NCBI RefSeq assembly: GCF_001513955.1
Contig: NZ_KQ948145.1
Location: 710,212 to 774,211 of the forward strand
DNA from: Streptomyces pseudovenezuelae
GTDB lineage: Bacteria > Actinomycetota > Actinomycetes > Streptomycetales > Streptomycetaceae
Direction: 5' to 3'
DNA length: 64,000 nt
The position numbers and the translations under genes are program-made. This document shows positions 18,919-28,494 of the stretch, piece by piece. How positions within the stretch are numbered: position 1 is the stretch's first letter; each line of letters starts with the position of its first letter. Below the pieces are notes generated by a model. It was given only the letters and a program-made list of their open reading frames with translations. It made no database searches and was not told the DNA's origin.

Positions 18919-18993
18919 AACGACCGGGTTCCGAACGAAGATCCCAGCTCGCGACACTCGTTCGAGTGATGTCGGCCGGCCCCGCTCCCGGGG

Positions 18994-20700
18994 CTACAAC
19001 GGCGCGATGTCCGGCGCCCCCAACCGCGCCGCGTCCGCGGTCAGGTCGTCCGGCTGCCGCTGCGACTCCCGCTCCGCCTCCACCCGCTTCTCGTAGTGCT
19101 CGACCTCGCGCTCGATCTGGTCCTTGTCCCAGCCCAGCACCGGCGCCATCAGCTCGGCGGCCTCGCGGGCGGAGCGCACGCCCCGGTCGAAGGTCTCGAT
19201 GGAGATCCGGGTGCGCCGGGTCAGCACGTCGTCCAGATGCCGCGCGCCCTCGTGCGAGGCCGCGTAGACGATCTCGGCACGCAGATAGTCGTCGGCGGCC
19301 TGCAGCGGCTCGCCCAGCGTGGCGTCCGAGGCGATGAGGTCGAGGACCTCCTCCGCCAGGCTGCCGTACCGATTCAGCAGATGCTCGACCCGGGCGACAT
19401 GCAGCCCGGTGCGGGCCGCGATGCGCGCCCGCGCGTTCCACAGCGCCCGGTAGCCCTCGGCGCCCAGCAGCGGCACGTCCTCCGTGACGCATTCGGCGAC
19501 CCGGGTGTCGAGGCCGTGCACCGCCTCGTCGACGGCGTCCTTGGCCATCACCCGGTAGGTCGTGTACTTGCCGCCCGCCACCACGACGAGCCCCGGCACC
19601 GGATGCGCCACGGTGTGCTCGCGCGAGAGCTTGCTGGTGGCGTCCGACTCACCGGCGAGCAGGGGCCTGAGCCCGGCGTACACGCCCTGGACGTCGTCCC
19701 TGGTCAGCGGCACCGCGAGCACCGAGTTCACATGCTCGAGCAGGTAGTCGATGTCCGCGCTGGAGGCGGCCGGGTGGGCCTTGTCGAGGTCCCAGTCGGT
19801 GTCGGTGGTGCCGATGATCCAGTGCCGGCCCCAGGGGATGACGAACAGCACGGACTTCTCGGTGCGCAGGATCAGCCCGGTCGAGGAGTGGATGCGGTCC
19901 TTGGGCACGACGAGGTGGATGCCCTTGGAGGCGCGGACATGGAACTGTCCCCGCTCGCCGACCATCGCCTGGGTGTCGTCGGTCCACACCCCGGTCGCGT
20001 TGACCACCTGCTTGGCGCGGATCTCGTACTCCCCGCCCGCCTCGACGTCCTGCACCCGGGCCCCGACCACCCGCTCGCCCTCCCGCAGGAACGCGCTCAC
20101 CCGCGCCCTGTTGGCCGTCTTGGCGCCGTAGGCGGTCGCCGTGCGCACGAGGGTCGCCACGAAGCGGGCGTCGTCCATCTGGGCGTCGTAGTACTGCAGC
20201 GCGCCGACCAGGGCGTCCTTCCTCAAGGCGGGCGCGACACGCAGGGCGTGACGGTGACTCAGGTGCCGGTGCCGGGGCAGTCCCCGGCCGTGCCCGCGGG
20301 CCATCGACATCGCGTCGTAGAGCGCGACGCCCGAACCGGCGTACCACCGCTCCCAGCCCTTGTGCTGCAAGGGGTACAGGAAGGGCACGGGCTTCACGAG
20401 GTGCGGGGCGAGCCGCTCCAGCAGCAGGCCGCGCTCCTTCAACGCCTCCCGCACGAGGGCGAAGTCGAGCATCTCCAGATAGCGCAGTCCGCCGTGGATC
20501 AGCTTGCTGGAACGGCTGGAGGTGCCCGAGGCCCAGTCACGCGCCTCGACCAGCCCCACGGACAGGCCCCGGGTGACCGCGTCGAGCGCGGTGCCCGCAC
20601 CGACCACGCCGGCTCCCACCACCAGGATGTCCAGTTCCCGCTCGGCCATCGCCGCGAGTGACTCGGCGCGCTGCGCCGGCCCCAGTGTCGCTGTCCTCAC
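18994..20700 (-). CDS. glpD: Glycerol-3-phosphate dehydrogenase, FAD-dependent
   Basis: A 568-residue aerobic glycerol-3-phosphate dehydrogenase, converting glycerol-3-phosphate to dihydroxyacetone phosphate and passing electrons to the quinone pool at the membrane. It has the FAD motif LVVGAGVVGAGTALDA, the signature SSRSSKLIHGGLRYLE, PWGRHWIIGTTDTDW, and GGKYTTYRVMAKDAVD before the C-terminal helical domain. Length is normal for GlpD. GTG at 20700 is preferred, with GGAGG nine to thirteen bases upstream; GTG at 20703 is equally possible. No glpF or glpK gene is adjacent in this window, so it appears to be a stand-alone paralogue. Confidence 0.93.
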   Translation of the reverse strand: MRTATLGPAQRAESLAAMAERELDILVVGAGVVGAGTALDAVTRGLSVGLVEARDWASGTSSRSSKLIHGGLRYLEMLDFALVREALKERGLLLERLAPHLVKPVPFLYPLQHKGWERWYAGSGVALYDAMSMARGHGRGLPRHRHLSHRHALRVAPALRKDALVGALQYYDAQMDDARFVATLVRTATAYGAKTANRARVSAFLREGERVVGARVQDVEAGGEYEIRAKQVVNATGVWTDDTQAMVGERGQFHVRASKGIHLVVPKDRIHSSTGLILRTEKSVLFVIPWGRHWIIGTTDTDWDLDKAHPAASSADIDYLLEHVNSVLAVPLTRDDVQGVYAGLRPLLAGESDATSKLSREHTVAHPVPGLVVVAGGKYTTYRVMAKDAVDEAVHGLDTRVAECVTEDVPLLGAEGYRALWNARARIAARTGLHVARVEHLLNRYGSLAEEVLDLIASDATLGEPLQAADDYLRAEIVYAASHEGARHLDDVLTRRTRISIETFDRGVRSAREAAELMAPVLGWDKDQIEREVEHYEKRVEAERESQRQPDDLTADAARLGAPDIAPL

Positions 20701-21010
20701 CACTGCTGCCTCCAGCTGTCGGTCGCACCGGTCACCGTCGCGGGCCGGATGCTCCTTGAGGAGTGGCCCGCTCCGTATCCCCATGCCCAATCCTGACCGG
20801 CTTGCCCGACTTCAGCCACCAGTCACCCTCAGCCTGTGGATAACTTTCACGGCTGCGCAGGCCAAAGCTCACAAGCCCACAGAAAGACACACGGAATCAA
20901 TCCCGTATATCGGTCATATTTACTCCTAGTCTGACATTGCGCTCGCTCGTCCAGTCCACAGGGCTTGCGCACCTGTCCCGCTTCGGTTACTGGGAAGGAC
21001 GGCCCACGCC
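20701..21010. promoter_or_regulatory. Divergent intergenic region glpD / dehydrogenase homologue
   Basis: This 310-base gap separates two divergent genes. Around 20880-20935 it is clearly AT-richer than the surroundings. A TAGTCT hexamer at 20927-20932 could be a -10 box for the rightward gene, but no good -35 accompanies it. No coding potential or hairpin stands out. Confidence 0.35.
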
Positions 21011-22216
21011 ATGCCCGCAGATCTCGCCGTGATCGGACTCGGTCCCTACGGACTGCCCCTGGCCCAGGCCGCTGTCGCCGCCGGCATCTCCACCCTCGGC
21101 TACCGCACCGGCCCCGAGGCCGGCTCCCTCAGCCCCGCCGAACTGCGCCGGATGCTCTCGGGGGGCTTCCGGACGGCCGCGGGCCCCGCCGAACTCGGCC
21201 GCGTGCGGACGGCGGTCATCTGCGCCCCGACCCCGGCGGGCCCGGACGGCGGCCTGGACCTGAGCCAGGTGGAGGCGGCGGCCCGCACACTGAGCACCCA
21301 CCTGCGGCCGCACACCACCGTCATCCTGGAGTCGCCCGTCCCGCCCGGCACCACCGAGGAGTTCCTGCGCCCGCTCCTCGAAGAGGGCTCGGGCCTGCGC
21401 GCGGGCCGCGACTTCCACCTCGCCTGCTCGCCCACCCGCGTCGACCCCGGCAACCGCGACTTCACACCCGAGAACACCCCCAAGGTGATCGGCGGCCTGA
21501 CGCCCGCGTGCACGGAGTCGGCCGCCGCCTTCTACTCGCGTCTGACCGACAAGGTGGTACGCGCGCGTGGTCCGCGCGAGGCGGAGACGGTCCAGCTCCT
21601 GGAGACCAACTACCGCCACGTCAACATCGCTCTCGTCAACGAGATGGCCGTCCTCTGCCACGACCTCGGCGTCGACCTCTGGGACGTCATCCGCTGCGCG
21701 GAGACCAAGCCGTTCGGCTTCCAGGCGTTCCGCCCCGGTCCGGGCGTCGGCGGCCACGCGGTCCCCGGCGACCTCAGCAGAGCCGGCCGCTCCCTGCGCA
21801 TGGTCGAACTCGCCCGGCAGGTCAACGACCAGATGCCGCGTTACGTCGTCCAGCGCGCCGCGGCCCTCCTCAACGAGCACGGCAAGTCCGCCCGCGGCGC
21901 CCGCATCCTCCTGCTGGGCGTCACCTACAAGCCCGACCTCGCCGACCAGCAGGCCACCCCCGCCCAGGAGGTCGCCGTACGCCTGATGGAGCTCGGCGCC
22001 TCGGTCAGCTACCACGACCCCCACATCCCGTCCTGGAGCGTCCTGGACCGCCCGGTCCCCCGCGCGGACTCCCTCTACGAGGCGGCCGCCGACGCGGACC
22101 TGACGATCCTGCTCCAGCAGCACCGGACGTACGACCTCCAGGGCCTGTCGGTGAAGGCCCAGCTGCTGCTGGACACGCGGGGGGCCACGCCCACGGGGGC
22201 GGCGCACCGGTTGTAG
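21011..22216 (+). CDS. Nucleotide-sugar dehydrogenase homologue lacking catalytic Cys
   Basis: A 401-residue relative of UDP-glucose/UDP-ManNAc dehydrogenases. The NAD motif VIGLGPYGLPLAQAA, central helix motif LLETNYRHVNIALVNEMA and C-terminal GVTYKPDLADQQATPAQEVA are well kept. The active-site loop reads GPGVGGHAVPGDL where the family has GPGxGGHCxPxDP, so the thiohemiacetal-forming cysteine is alanine (GCG codon read directly). A normal four-electron oxidation of a sugar to an acid should not occur. It may oxidise only to the aldehyde, bind NAD/sugar as a regulator, or have another role. GGAAGGA precedes the ATG. Confidence 0.8.
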   Translation: MPADLAVIGLGPYGLPLAQAAVAAGISTLGYRTGPEAGSLSPAELRRMLSGGFRTAAGPAELGRVRTAVICAPTPAGPDGGLDLSQVEAAARTLSTHLRPHTTVILESPVPPGTTEEFLRPLLEEGSGLRAGRDFHLACSPTRVDPGNRDFTPENTPKVIGGLTPACTESAAAFYSRLTDKVVRARGPREAETVQLLETNYRHVNIALVNEMAVLCHDLGVDLWDVIRCAETKPFGFQAFRPGPGVGGHAVPGDLSRAGRSLRMVELARQVNDQMPRYVVQRAAALLNEHGKSARGARILLLGVTYKPDLADQQATPAQEVAVRLMELGASVSYHDPHIPSWSVLDRPVPRADSLYEAAADADLTILLQQHRTYDLQGLSVKAQLLLDTRGATPTGAAHRL

Positions 22217-22277
22217 GGAGGGGCACGTGGGTGCGGGGAGCACGATCCACGTCCTGCGGCACGTCACCGTCCACAGA

Positions 22278-22313
22278 AAGGGCCGGCCACCCCACCCGGG
22301 GTGACCGGCCCTT
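22278..22313. terminator. Bidirectional terminator hairpin
   Basis: A 16-bp stem with one mismatch (AAGGGCCGGCCACCCC against GGGGTGACCGGCCCTT) lies between the convergent ends of the dehydrogenase homologue (22216) and guaB3 (22329). Confidence 0.8.
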
Positions 22314-22328
22314 CCGTCGTCGTCAGCC

Positions 22329-23453
22329 CTACCGCTTGTGCTGCGAGTCCGCCACCGTCACCTCGACGCGCTGGAACTCCTTCAGCTCGCTGTACCCGGT
22401 CGTGGCCATCGCCCGCCGCAGCGCGCCGAAGAAGTTCATCGAGCCGTCCGGGATGTGCGACGGACCGGCCAGGACCTCCTCGATGGTGCCGACCGTGCCG
22501 AGGTCGACCTTCTTGCCGCGCGGCAGCTCCTCGTTGACGGCCTCCATGCCCCAGTGGTGGCCGCGGCCCGGCGCGTCCGTGGCGCGGGCCAGCGGGGAGC
22601 CCATCATCACGGCGTCCGCTCCGCAGGCGATCGCCTTGGGGAGGTCGCCGGACCAGCCGACACCGCCGTCGGCGATCACGTGCACGTACCGGCCGCCGGA
22701 CTCGTCCATGTAGTCACGCCGGGCCGCGGCCACGTCGGCCACCGCGGTCGCCATCGGGACCTGGATGCCCAGCACGTTCCTCGTCGTGTGCGCCGCGCCG
22801 CCGCCGAAGCCGACCAGGACGCCCGCCGCGCCGGTGCGCATCAGGTGCAGGGCCGCGGTGTACGTGGCACAGCCGCCGACGATCACCGGGACGTCGAGCT
22901 CGTAGATGAACTGCTTCAGGTTCAGCGGCTCGTGCGAGCCGGAGACGTGCTCCGCCGAGACCGTCGTACCGCGGATGACGAAGATGTCGACGCCCGCGTC
23001 CACGACGGCCTTGGAGAACTGCGCCGTGCGCTGCGGGGAGAGCGCGGCCGCCGTGACCACGCCCGAGTCGCGCACCTCCTTGATGCGCTGCCCGATCAGC
23101 TCCTCCTTGATGGGGGCGGAGTAGATCTCCTGGAGGCGGCGGGTCGCCGCGTCCACGTCCAGCGCGGCGATCTCGTCGAGCAGCGGCTGCGGGTCCTCGT
23201 ACCGCGTCCACAGACCTTCGAGGTTCAGCACGCCCAGGCCGCCGAGCTCGCCGATGCGGATCGCGGTGGCCGGGGAGACGACCGAGTCCATGGGGGCGGC
23301 CAGGAACGGCAGCTCGAAGCGGTAGGCGTCGATCTGCCAGGCGATCGAGACCTCCTTCGGGTCGCGCGTACGACGGCTGGGGACGACGGCGATGTCGTCG
23401 AAGGCGTACGCCCGGCGGCCGCGCTTGCCGCGCCCGATCTCGATCTCAGTCAC
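22329..23453 (-). CDS. guaB3: GuaB3, IMP dehydrogenase-related protein
   Basis: A 374-residue TIM-barrel member of the IMPDH/GMP-reductase superfamily without CBS domains, the GuaB3 class of actinobacteria and cyanobacteria. It has FLAAPMDSVVSPATAIRIGELGGLGVLNLEG, a phosphate-binding VIADGGVGWSGDLPKAIACGADAVMMGSPLA, and a C-terminal PDGSMNFFGALRRAMATTGY. The loop that carries the catalytic cysteine in IMPDH (SICTTR) reads AAHTTRNVLG, so histidine occupies that position. IMPDH chemistry through a cysteine adduct therefore looks impossible. Cyanobacterial relatives have been reported as GMP reductases, but whether that applies here is open. It lies 118 bases after guaB. Confidence 0.9.
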   Translation of the reverse strand: MTEIEIGRGKRGRRAYAFDDIAVVPSRRTRDPKEVSIAWQIDAYRFELPFLAAPMDSVVSPATAIRIGELGGLGVLNLEGLWTRYEDPQPLLDEIAALDVDAATRRLQEIYSAPIKEELIGQRIKEVRDSGVVTAAALSPQRTAQFSKAVVDAGVDIFVIRGTTVSAEHVSGSHEPLNLKQFIYELDVPVIVGGCATYTAALHLMRTGAAGVLVGFGGGAAHTTRNVLGIQVPMATAVADVAAARRDYMDESGGRYVHVIADGGVGWSGDLPKAIACGADAVMMGSPLARATDAPGRGHHWGMEAVNEELPRGKKVDLGTVGTIEEVLAGPSHIPDGSMNFFGALRRAMATTGYSELKEFQRVEVTVADSQHKR

Positions 23454-23514
23454 GATGTGTGGCCTTTCCCTGATGCGTTGCAGCGCCTTCCAGTATCCCC
23501 GACGGGTACGACAA

Positions 23515-23543
23515 GGGCGGCCCCGGATGCTCCGGGACCGCCC
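23515..23543 (-). terminator. Hairpin after guaB
   Basis: A 13-bp stem with one mismatch (GGGCGGCCCCGGA against TCCGGGACCGCCC) and a TGC loop follows the guaB stop (23572). It lies between guaB and guaB3, so the two are probably at least partly separate transcripts. Confidence 0.7.
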
Positions 23544-23571
23544 TCACACGCGCGTGGGTCTCAGCGAAGGC

Positions 23572-25116
<1,545 letters not shown>

Positions 25117-25139
25117 CTAACGGGAAGCAGGGGTGGCGA

Positions 25140-25157
25140 ATTCCACGGATTCCACGG
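25140..25157. repeat. Tandem 9-bp direct repeat upstream of guaB
   Basis: ATTCCACGG occurs twice without a gap (25140-25148 and 25149-25157), about 65 bases upstream of the guaB start, where a promoter or operator would be expected. Function unknown. Confidence 0.5.
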
Positions 25158-25242
25158 TTCGGACCCGCTCCGGGCTTCGTATGTTCGTACGGAAGCGGCG
25201 CGCCGCCCGTTCAGGAGCGCGCCCTGCCGCCAGGAGCGCGGC

Positions 25243-25920
25243 CTACTGCTCGGCCAGCGCTCGCAGCCTGCTCAGCGCCCGGTGCTGCGCCACACGGACC
25301 GCACCGGGTGACATTCCCAACATCTGACCCGTCTCCTCCGCCGTCAACCCCACGGCGATGCGCAGCAGGAGCAGCTCGCGCTGGTTCTCGGGGAGGTTGG
25401 CCAGCAGTTTCTTGGCCCATTCGGCGTCGCTGCTGAGCAGCGCCCGCTCCTCGGGGCCGAGCGAGTCGTCCGGCCGCTCGGGCATCTCGTCCGAGGGGAC
25501 GGCCGTGGAGCCGGGGTGGCGCATCGCGGCCCGCTGCAGGTCGGCGACCTTGTGCGCGGCGATGGCGAAGACGAACGCCTCGAAGGGGCGCCCGGTGTCG
25601 CGGTAGCGCGGCAGGGCGAGGAGGACGGCTACGCAGACCTCCTGCGCGAGGTCCTCCACGAAGTGCCGGGCATCGCCCGGGAGACGGGACAGCCGGGTGC
25701 GGCAGTAGCGCAGGGCCAGCGGGTGGACATGGGCGAGCAGGTCGTGCGTGGCCTGCTCGTCCCCTTCCACGGCACTGTGGACGAGCGCACCGATCGCCCC
25801 ATGGGGATGAGCCGCCTCGTCGTCACGCATCGGTCCATGGTGCCCTGGCGTCGTTGGATCCGTGGCATCGCGCTGGTTGTTGTGCACCGAAGCGTTATGA
25901 GCAGGTGCGCCGGAACTCAT
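25243..25920 (-). CDS. shbA: RNA polymerase sigma factor ShbA
   Basis: A 225-residue ECF-class sigma factor. Region 2 is seen in [37 protein letters not shown] and region 4 in [45 protein letters not shown]. Position between guaB and bldM identifies it as ShbA, which in Streptomyces drives expression of the principal sigma gene hrdB; the mycobacterial positional equivalent is sigD. The start is uncertain: ATG at 25920 has GGGAGGG upstream, GTG at 25971 extends it, and ATG at 25830 gives a 195-residue core protein. No anti-sigma gene is adjacent. Confidence 0.88.
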   Translation of the reverse strand: MSSGAPAHNASVHNNQRDATDPTTPGHHGPMRDDEAAHPHGAIGALVHSAVEGDEQATHDLLAHVHPLALRYCRTRLSRLPGDARHFVEDLAQEVCVAVLLALPRYRDTGRPFEAFVFAIAAHKVADLQRAAMRHPGSTAVPSDEMPERPDDSLGPEERALLSSDAEWAKKLLANLPENQRELLLLRIAVGLTAEETGQMLGMSPGAVRVAQHRALSRLRALAEQ

Positions 25921-26044
25921 ACCCTGCGCCCTCCCCTTCCGCTCGACCGACTCGTCCCCGAGAGACTCCACATCTCAAGGATGCGGCATCCGCCACGAAA
26001 CAGGCAGCGGGGCATCGCGGGGGCCGCTCGACCGCGCCCCCTCA

Positions 26045-26076
26045 GGGGCGCGGAGAACTGCGCGACCAGCCACGAA
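26045..26076. repeat. Streptomyces intergenic repeat, copy A
   Basis: A GC-rich unit beginning GGGGCGCGGAGAACTGCGCG lies between shbA and bldM. Its first half can fold (GCGCGG ... CTGCGC with a short loop). A diverged second copy lies at 40783-40815. I know similar units from many Streptomyces intergenic regions; their function is not established. Confidence 0.6.
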
Positions 26077-26115
26077 CAACACGCAGCCTTACTACGACCG
26101 CACGCGACGGAATGC

Positions 26116-26727
26116 TCAGCGGACCAGGCCCCAGCGGAAGCCGAGCGCGACCGCGTGCGCCCGGTCCGAGGCCCCGAGCTTCTTGAACAGCCGCCGCGCG
26201 TGCGTCTTCACGGTGTCCTCGGACAGGAACAGCTCGCGTCCGATCTCCGCGTTGGACCGCCCGTGGCTCATCCCTTCGAGCACCTGGATCTCACGCGCGG
26301 TGAGCGTCGGCGCCGCGCCCATCTCCGCCGACCGCAGCCGGCGCGGGGCGAGCCGCCAGGTCGGGTCGGCGAGCGCCTGCGTCACCGTGGCCCGCAACTC
26401 CGCGCGCGAGGCGTCCTTGTGCAGGTAGCCGCGCGCACCGGCGGCGACCGCGAGAGCGACCCCGTCGAGGTCCTCCGCGACCGTGAGCATGATGATCCGC
26501 GCACCCGGGTCCGCGGACAGCAGCCGCCGCACGGTCTCGACGCCGCCCAGACCGGGCATGCGTACGTCCATCAGAATCAGGTCCGAACGGTCCGCACCCC
26601 AGCGGCGGAGGACTTCCTCGCCGTTGGCCGCGGTCGTCACGCGCTCGACGCCGGGCACGGTCGCGACCGCGCGGCGCAGCGCCTCTCGGGCAAGCGGGGA
26701 GTCGTCGCAGACGAGGACGGATGTCAT
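26116..26727 (-). CDS. bldM: Developmental response regulator BldM
   Basis: A 203-residue NarL/FixJ-type regulator required for aerial hypha formation. The receiver domain begins TSVLVCDDSPLAREALRR, has the phosphorylatable-position aspartate in LILMDVRMPG, and ends with YLHKDASRAEL. The LuxR-type DNA-binding domain is LTAREIQVLEGMSHGRSNAEIGRELFLSEDTVKTHARRLFKKLG. BldM binds DNA as a homodimer for early genes and as a heterodimer with WhiI for late sporulation genes (established for S. venezuelae). The start at MTSVLV is chosen because the protein matches known BldM from there. A sigma-BldN-type promoter lies 125 bases upstream. Confidence 0.97.
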   Translation of the reverse strand: MTSVLVCDDSPLAREALRRAVATVPGVERVTTAANGEEVLRRWGADRSDLILMDVRMPGLGGVETVRRLLSADPGARIIMLTVAEDLDGVALAVAAGARGYLHKDASRAELRATVTQALADPTWRLAPRRLRSAEMGAAPTLTAREIQVLEGMSHGRSNAEIGRELFLSEDTVKTHARRLFKKLGASDRAHAVALGFRWGLVR

Positions 26728-26851
26728 GGCCGCCCTCCGCAGCTGATGCACGTCACCTTGAGCCTCCAGGCTGGTACGAAATCGTCACCTGTGCGGTCGA
26801 CCGTCTCGGACGCCTGTCCGAGCACTTGTTCCTTCAACCGCCTCCGCACTC

Positions 26852-26879
26852 TCAACGACGGTCACCCGAAAGAGTTACG
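26852..26879 (-). promoter_or_regulatory. Sigma-BldN-type promoter of bldM
   Basis: On the minus strand CGTAAC (26879-26874) and CGTTGA (26857-26852) are separated by exactly 16 bases, identical to the consensus I recall for sigma-BldN promoters. bldM is an established sigma-BldN target (bldMp1). Predicted transcription start is about 26845, leaving a leader of about 118 bases. The remainder of the 380-base bldM-whiD gap, from about 26880 to 27108, should hold the whiD promoter, but I cannot assign its boxes. Confidence 0.85.
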
Positions 26880-27108
26880 GGGCTGCGCACTGTCTTCGGC
26901 ACTCTACGTGAGGGCGCGGACACGGTGGAGACATGCGCGGCGGACCCACAAGCTTTCATCACAACCCATGCCCCATTCAGACCCTTTTCTTCCCATTTCC
27001 TGGTGTCTGAGGCTAGATTCGCAATGAGTCATATTTTCATCTCCTTAGATCGTAGAAGTACGGTCGTGGACACCGTATCCGCCCAGAACGGCTACAAGGG
27101 GTCACGCA

Positions 27109-27435
27109 ATGGCAGATTTCTCCCGCCTTCCCGGACCGAACGCGGACCTGTGGGACTGGCAGCTCCTGGCCGCCTGTCGCGGGGTGGACAGCTCGCTCTT
27201 CTTCCATCCGGAGGGCGAGCGCGGTGCGGCCCGGAGTGCTCGCGAGAACTCGGCCAAGGAGGTCTGCATGAGATGCCCGGTGCGCGCGCAGTGCGCGGCG
27301 CACGCGCTCGCGGTGAGAGAGCCGTACGGCGTGTGGGGCGGGCTGACCGAGGACGAGCGCGAGGAGCTCATGGGGCGGGCCCGGCACCGGCTGGTGTCGG
27401 CGTCATCCGTCGGGAGCGGCGCATCGAACAACTGA
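27109..27435 (+). CDS. whiD: WhiB-like iron-sulfur protein WhiD
   Basis: A 108-residue Wbl protein needed for late sporulation, binding an oxygen-sensitive [4Fe-4S] cluster and working with the principal sigma factor's region 4. The four cluster cysteines are C23, C53, C56 and C62 (CMRCPVRAQC), followed by the GVWGG turn and a basic C-terminal stretch (RARHR). AAGGGG precedes the ATG. Divergent from bldM, as in other Streptomyces. The mycobacterial positional equivalent is whiB3. Confidence 0.96.
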   Translation: MADFSRLPGPNADLWDWQLLAACRGVDSSLFFHPEGERGAARSARENSAKEVCMRCPVRAQCAAHALAVREPYGVWGGLTEDEREELMGRARHRLVSASSVGSGASNN

Positions 27436-27451
27436 AGGAACGTTTCTCCAT

Positions 27452-27475
27452 GAAGGGCACGCGCGCGTGCCCTTC
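27452..27475 (+). terminator. whiD terminator, perfect palindrome
   Basis: GAAGGGCACGCG is followed immediately by its complement CGCGTGCCCTTC, a 24-base perfect palindrome 16 bases after the whiD stop. The next bases are TCTGTG. It lies between convergent whiD and the LysR gene. Confidence 0.75.
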
Positions 27476-27517
27476 TCTGTGCGTCCCGCGGGGCCTGTGC
27501 GGCCCGTCCGGCGCCGC

Positions 27518-28414
27518 CTATCGGTCGGCCGCGCGCGCCAGCTGCTCCAGCGTCGCCGCCACCGCGGGCACCTGTGCCAGATCGGGCAGGGTGAGCGCGA
27601 CGATCTCCCGCCGGACCGCCGGCTCCAGCGTCACTGTGCGTGCACCCCTCGGCCGTACGGACTCGACGGCGAGCTGGGGCAGGACGGCGACGCCGAGGCC
27701 GGCGCCCACCAGGCCGACGACCGCCGGGTAGTCGTCGGTCGCGAAGTCGATGCGGGGCGTGAAGCCGGCGCTCTCGCACACCTCGACCAACTGGCCGCGG
27801 CAGCGCGGGCAGCCGGCGATCCACGACTCCCGGGCGAGCTCCCCGATGGCCACGGACCCCGCGCGCGCGAGCCGGTGCCGCTCCGGTACGAGGGCGACGA
27901 GCCGGTCGGTCAGCAGGGGCCGTACGACGAGGTCGTCCCACTCGTCGCCGCCGGCGGCCCCCTCGTAACGGAAGGCGAGGGCGATGTCGCAGTCGCCCTC
28001 CCTCAGCAGCCCGACGGACTGCGGGGGTTCGGCCTCCTCCAGGAAGACCCGGGTGCCGGGGTGGGCGGCGCGCAGCGCGGCGAGGGCGGTGGGCACGAGG
28101 GTGGAGCTGCCGCTGGGGAAGGACACGAGCCGGACGCGCCCGGCCCGCAATCCGGCGATGGCGGCGACCTCCTCCTCCGCCGCCGTGAGCCCCGCCAGGA
28201 TGCCGGCGGCGTGCCGCACCAGCGCCTGCCCTGCCTCGGTCAGGCGCATCTCGCGTCCGCTGCGGATGAGCAACGGCGTGCCCACCGACGTCTCCAGGGC
28301 CTTCATCTGCTGGCTGACGGCGGGCTGGGTGCAGCCCAGTTCGCGGCCCGCGGCGGAGAAGGAGCCGGTGGCGGCGACGGCGCGCAGGACACGGAGATGT
28401 CGGGCCTCGATCAC
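27518..28414 (-). CDS. LysR-family transcriptional regulator
   Basis: A 298-residue regulator. The N-terminal winged helix-turn-helix reads HLRVLRAVAATGSFSAAGRELGCTQPAVSQQMKALETSVGTPLLIR; the effector domain carries a CPRCRG cysteine pair near residue 200, unusual for the family and possibly redox- or metal-responsive. Starts at GTG 28414. It is divergent from the MOSC protein gene with about 80 bases between them, so that gene is a likely target along with itself. The effector is unknown. Confidence 0.9.
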   Translation of the reverse strand: MIEARHLRVLRAVAATGSFSAAGRELGCTQPAVSQQMKALETSVGTPLLIRSGREMRLTEAGQALVRHAAGILAGLTAAEEEVAAIAGLRAGRVRLVSFPSGSSTLVPTALAALRAAHPGTRVFLEEAEPPQSVGLLREGDCDIALAFRYEGAAGGDEWDDLVVRPLLTDRLVALVPERHRLARAGSVAIGELARESWIAGCPRCRGQLVEVCESAGFTPRIDFATDDYPAVVGLVGAGLGVAVLPQLAVESVRPRGARTVTLEPAVRREIVALTLPDLAQVPAVAATLEQLARAADR

Positions 28415-28494
28415 CTTTCGAGAATAAGCCCTGCTTTGACGCGATGCCGAATAATGCGTGGCACCTTTGGGTTCCCGTCCCCTACCGTGCCGCT

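Noticed and set aside
18979..18994. Small GCCCCG-CTC-CGGGGC hairpin at the glpD stop
   Set aside because: Only 6 bp and overlapping the stop codon; expected often by chance at this GC content, so not called a terminator.
27014..27019. TAGATT as a -10 box for whiD
   Set aside because: No acceptable -35 hexamer lies 16-19 bases upstream, so the promoter was not annotated.
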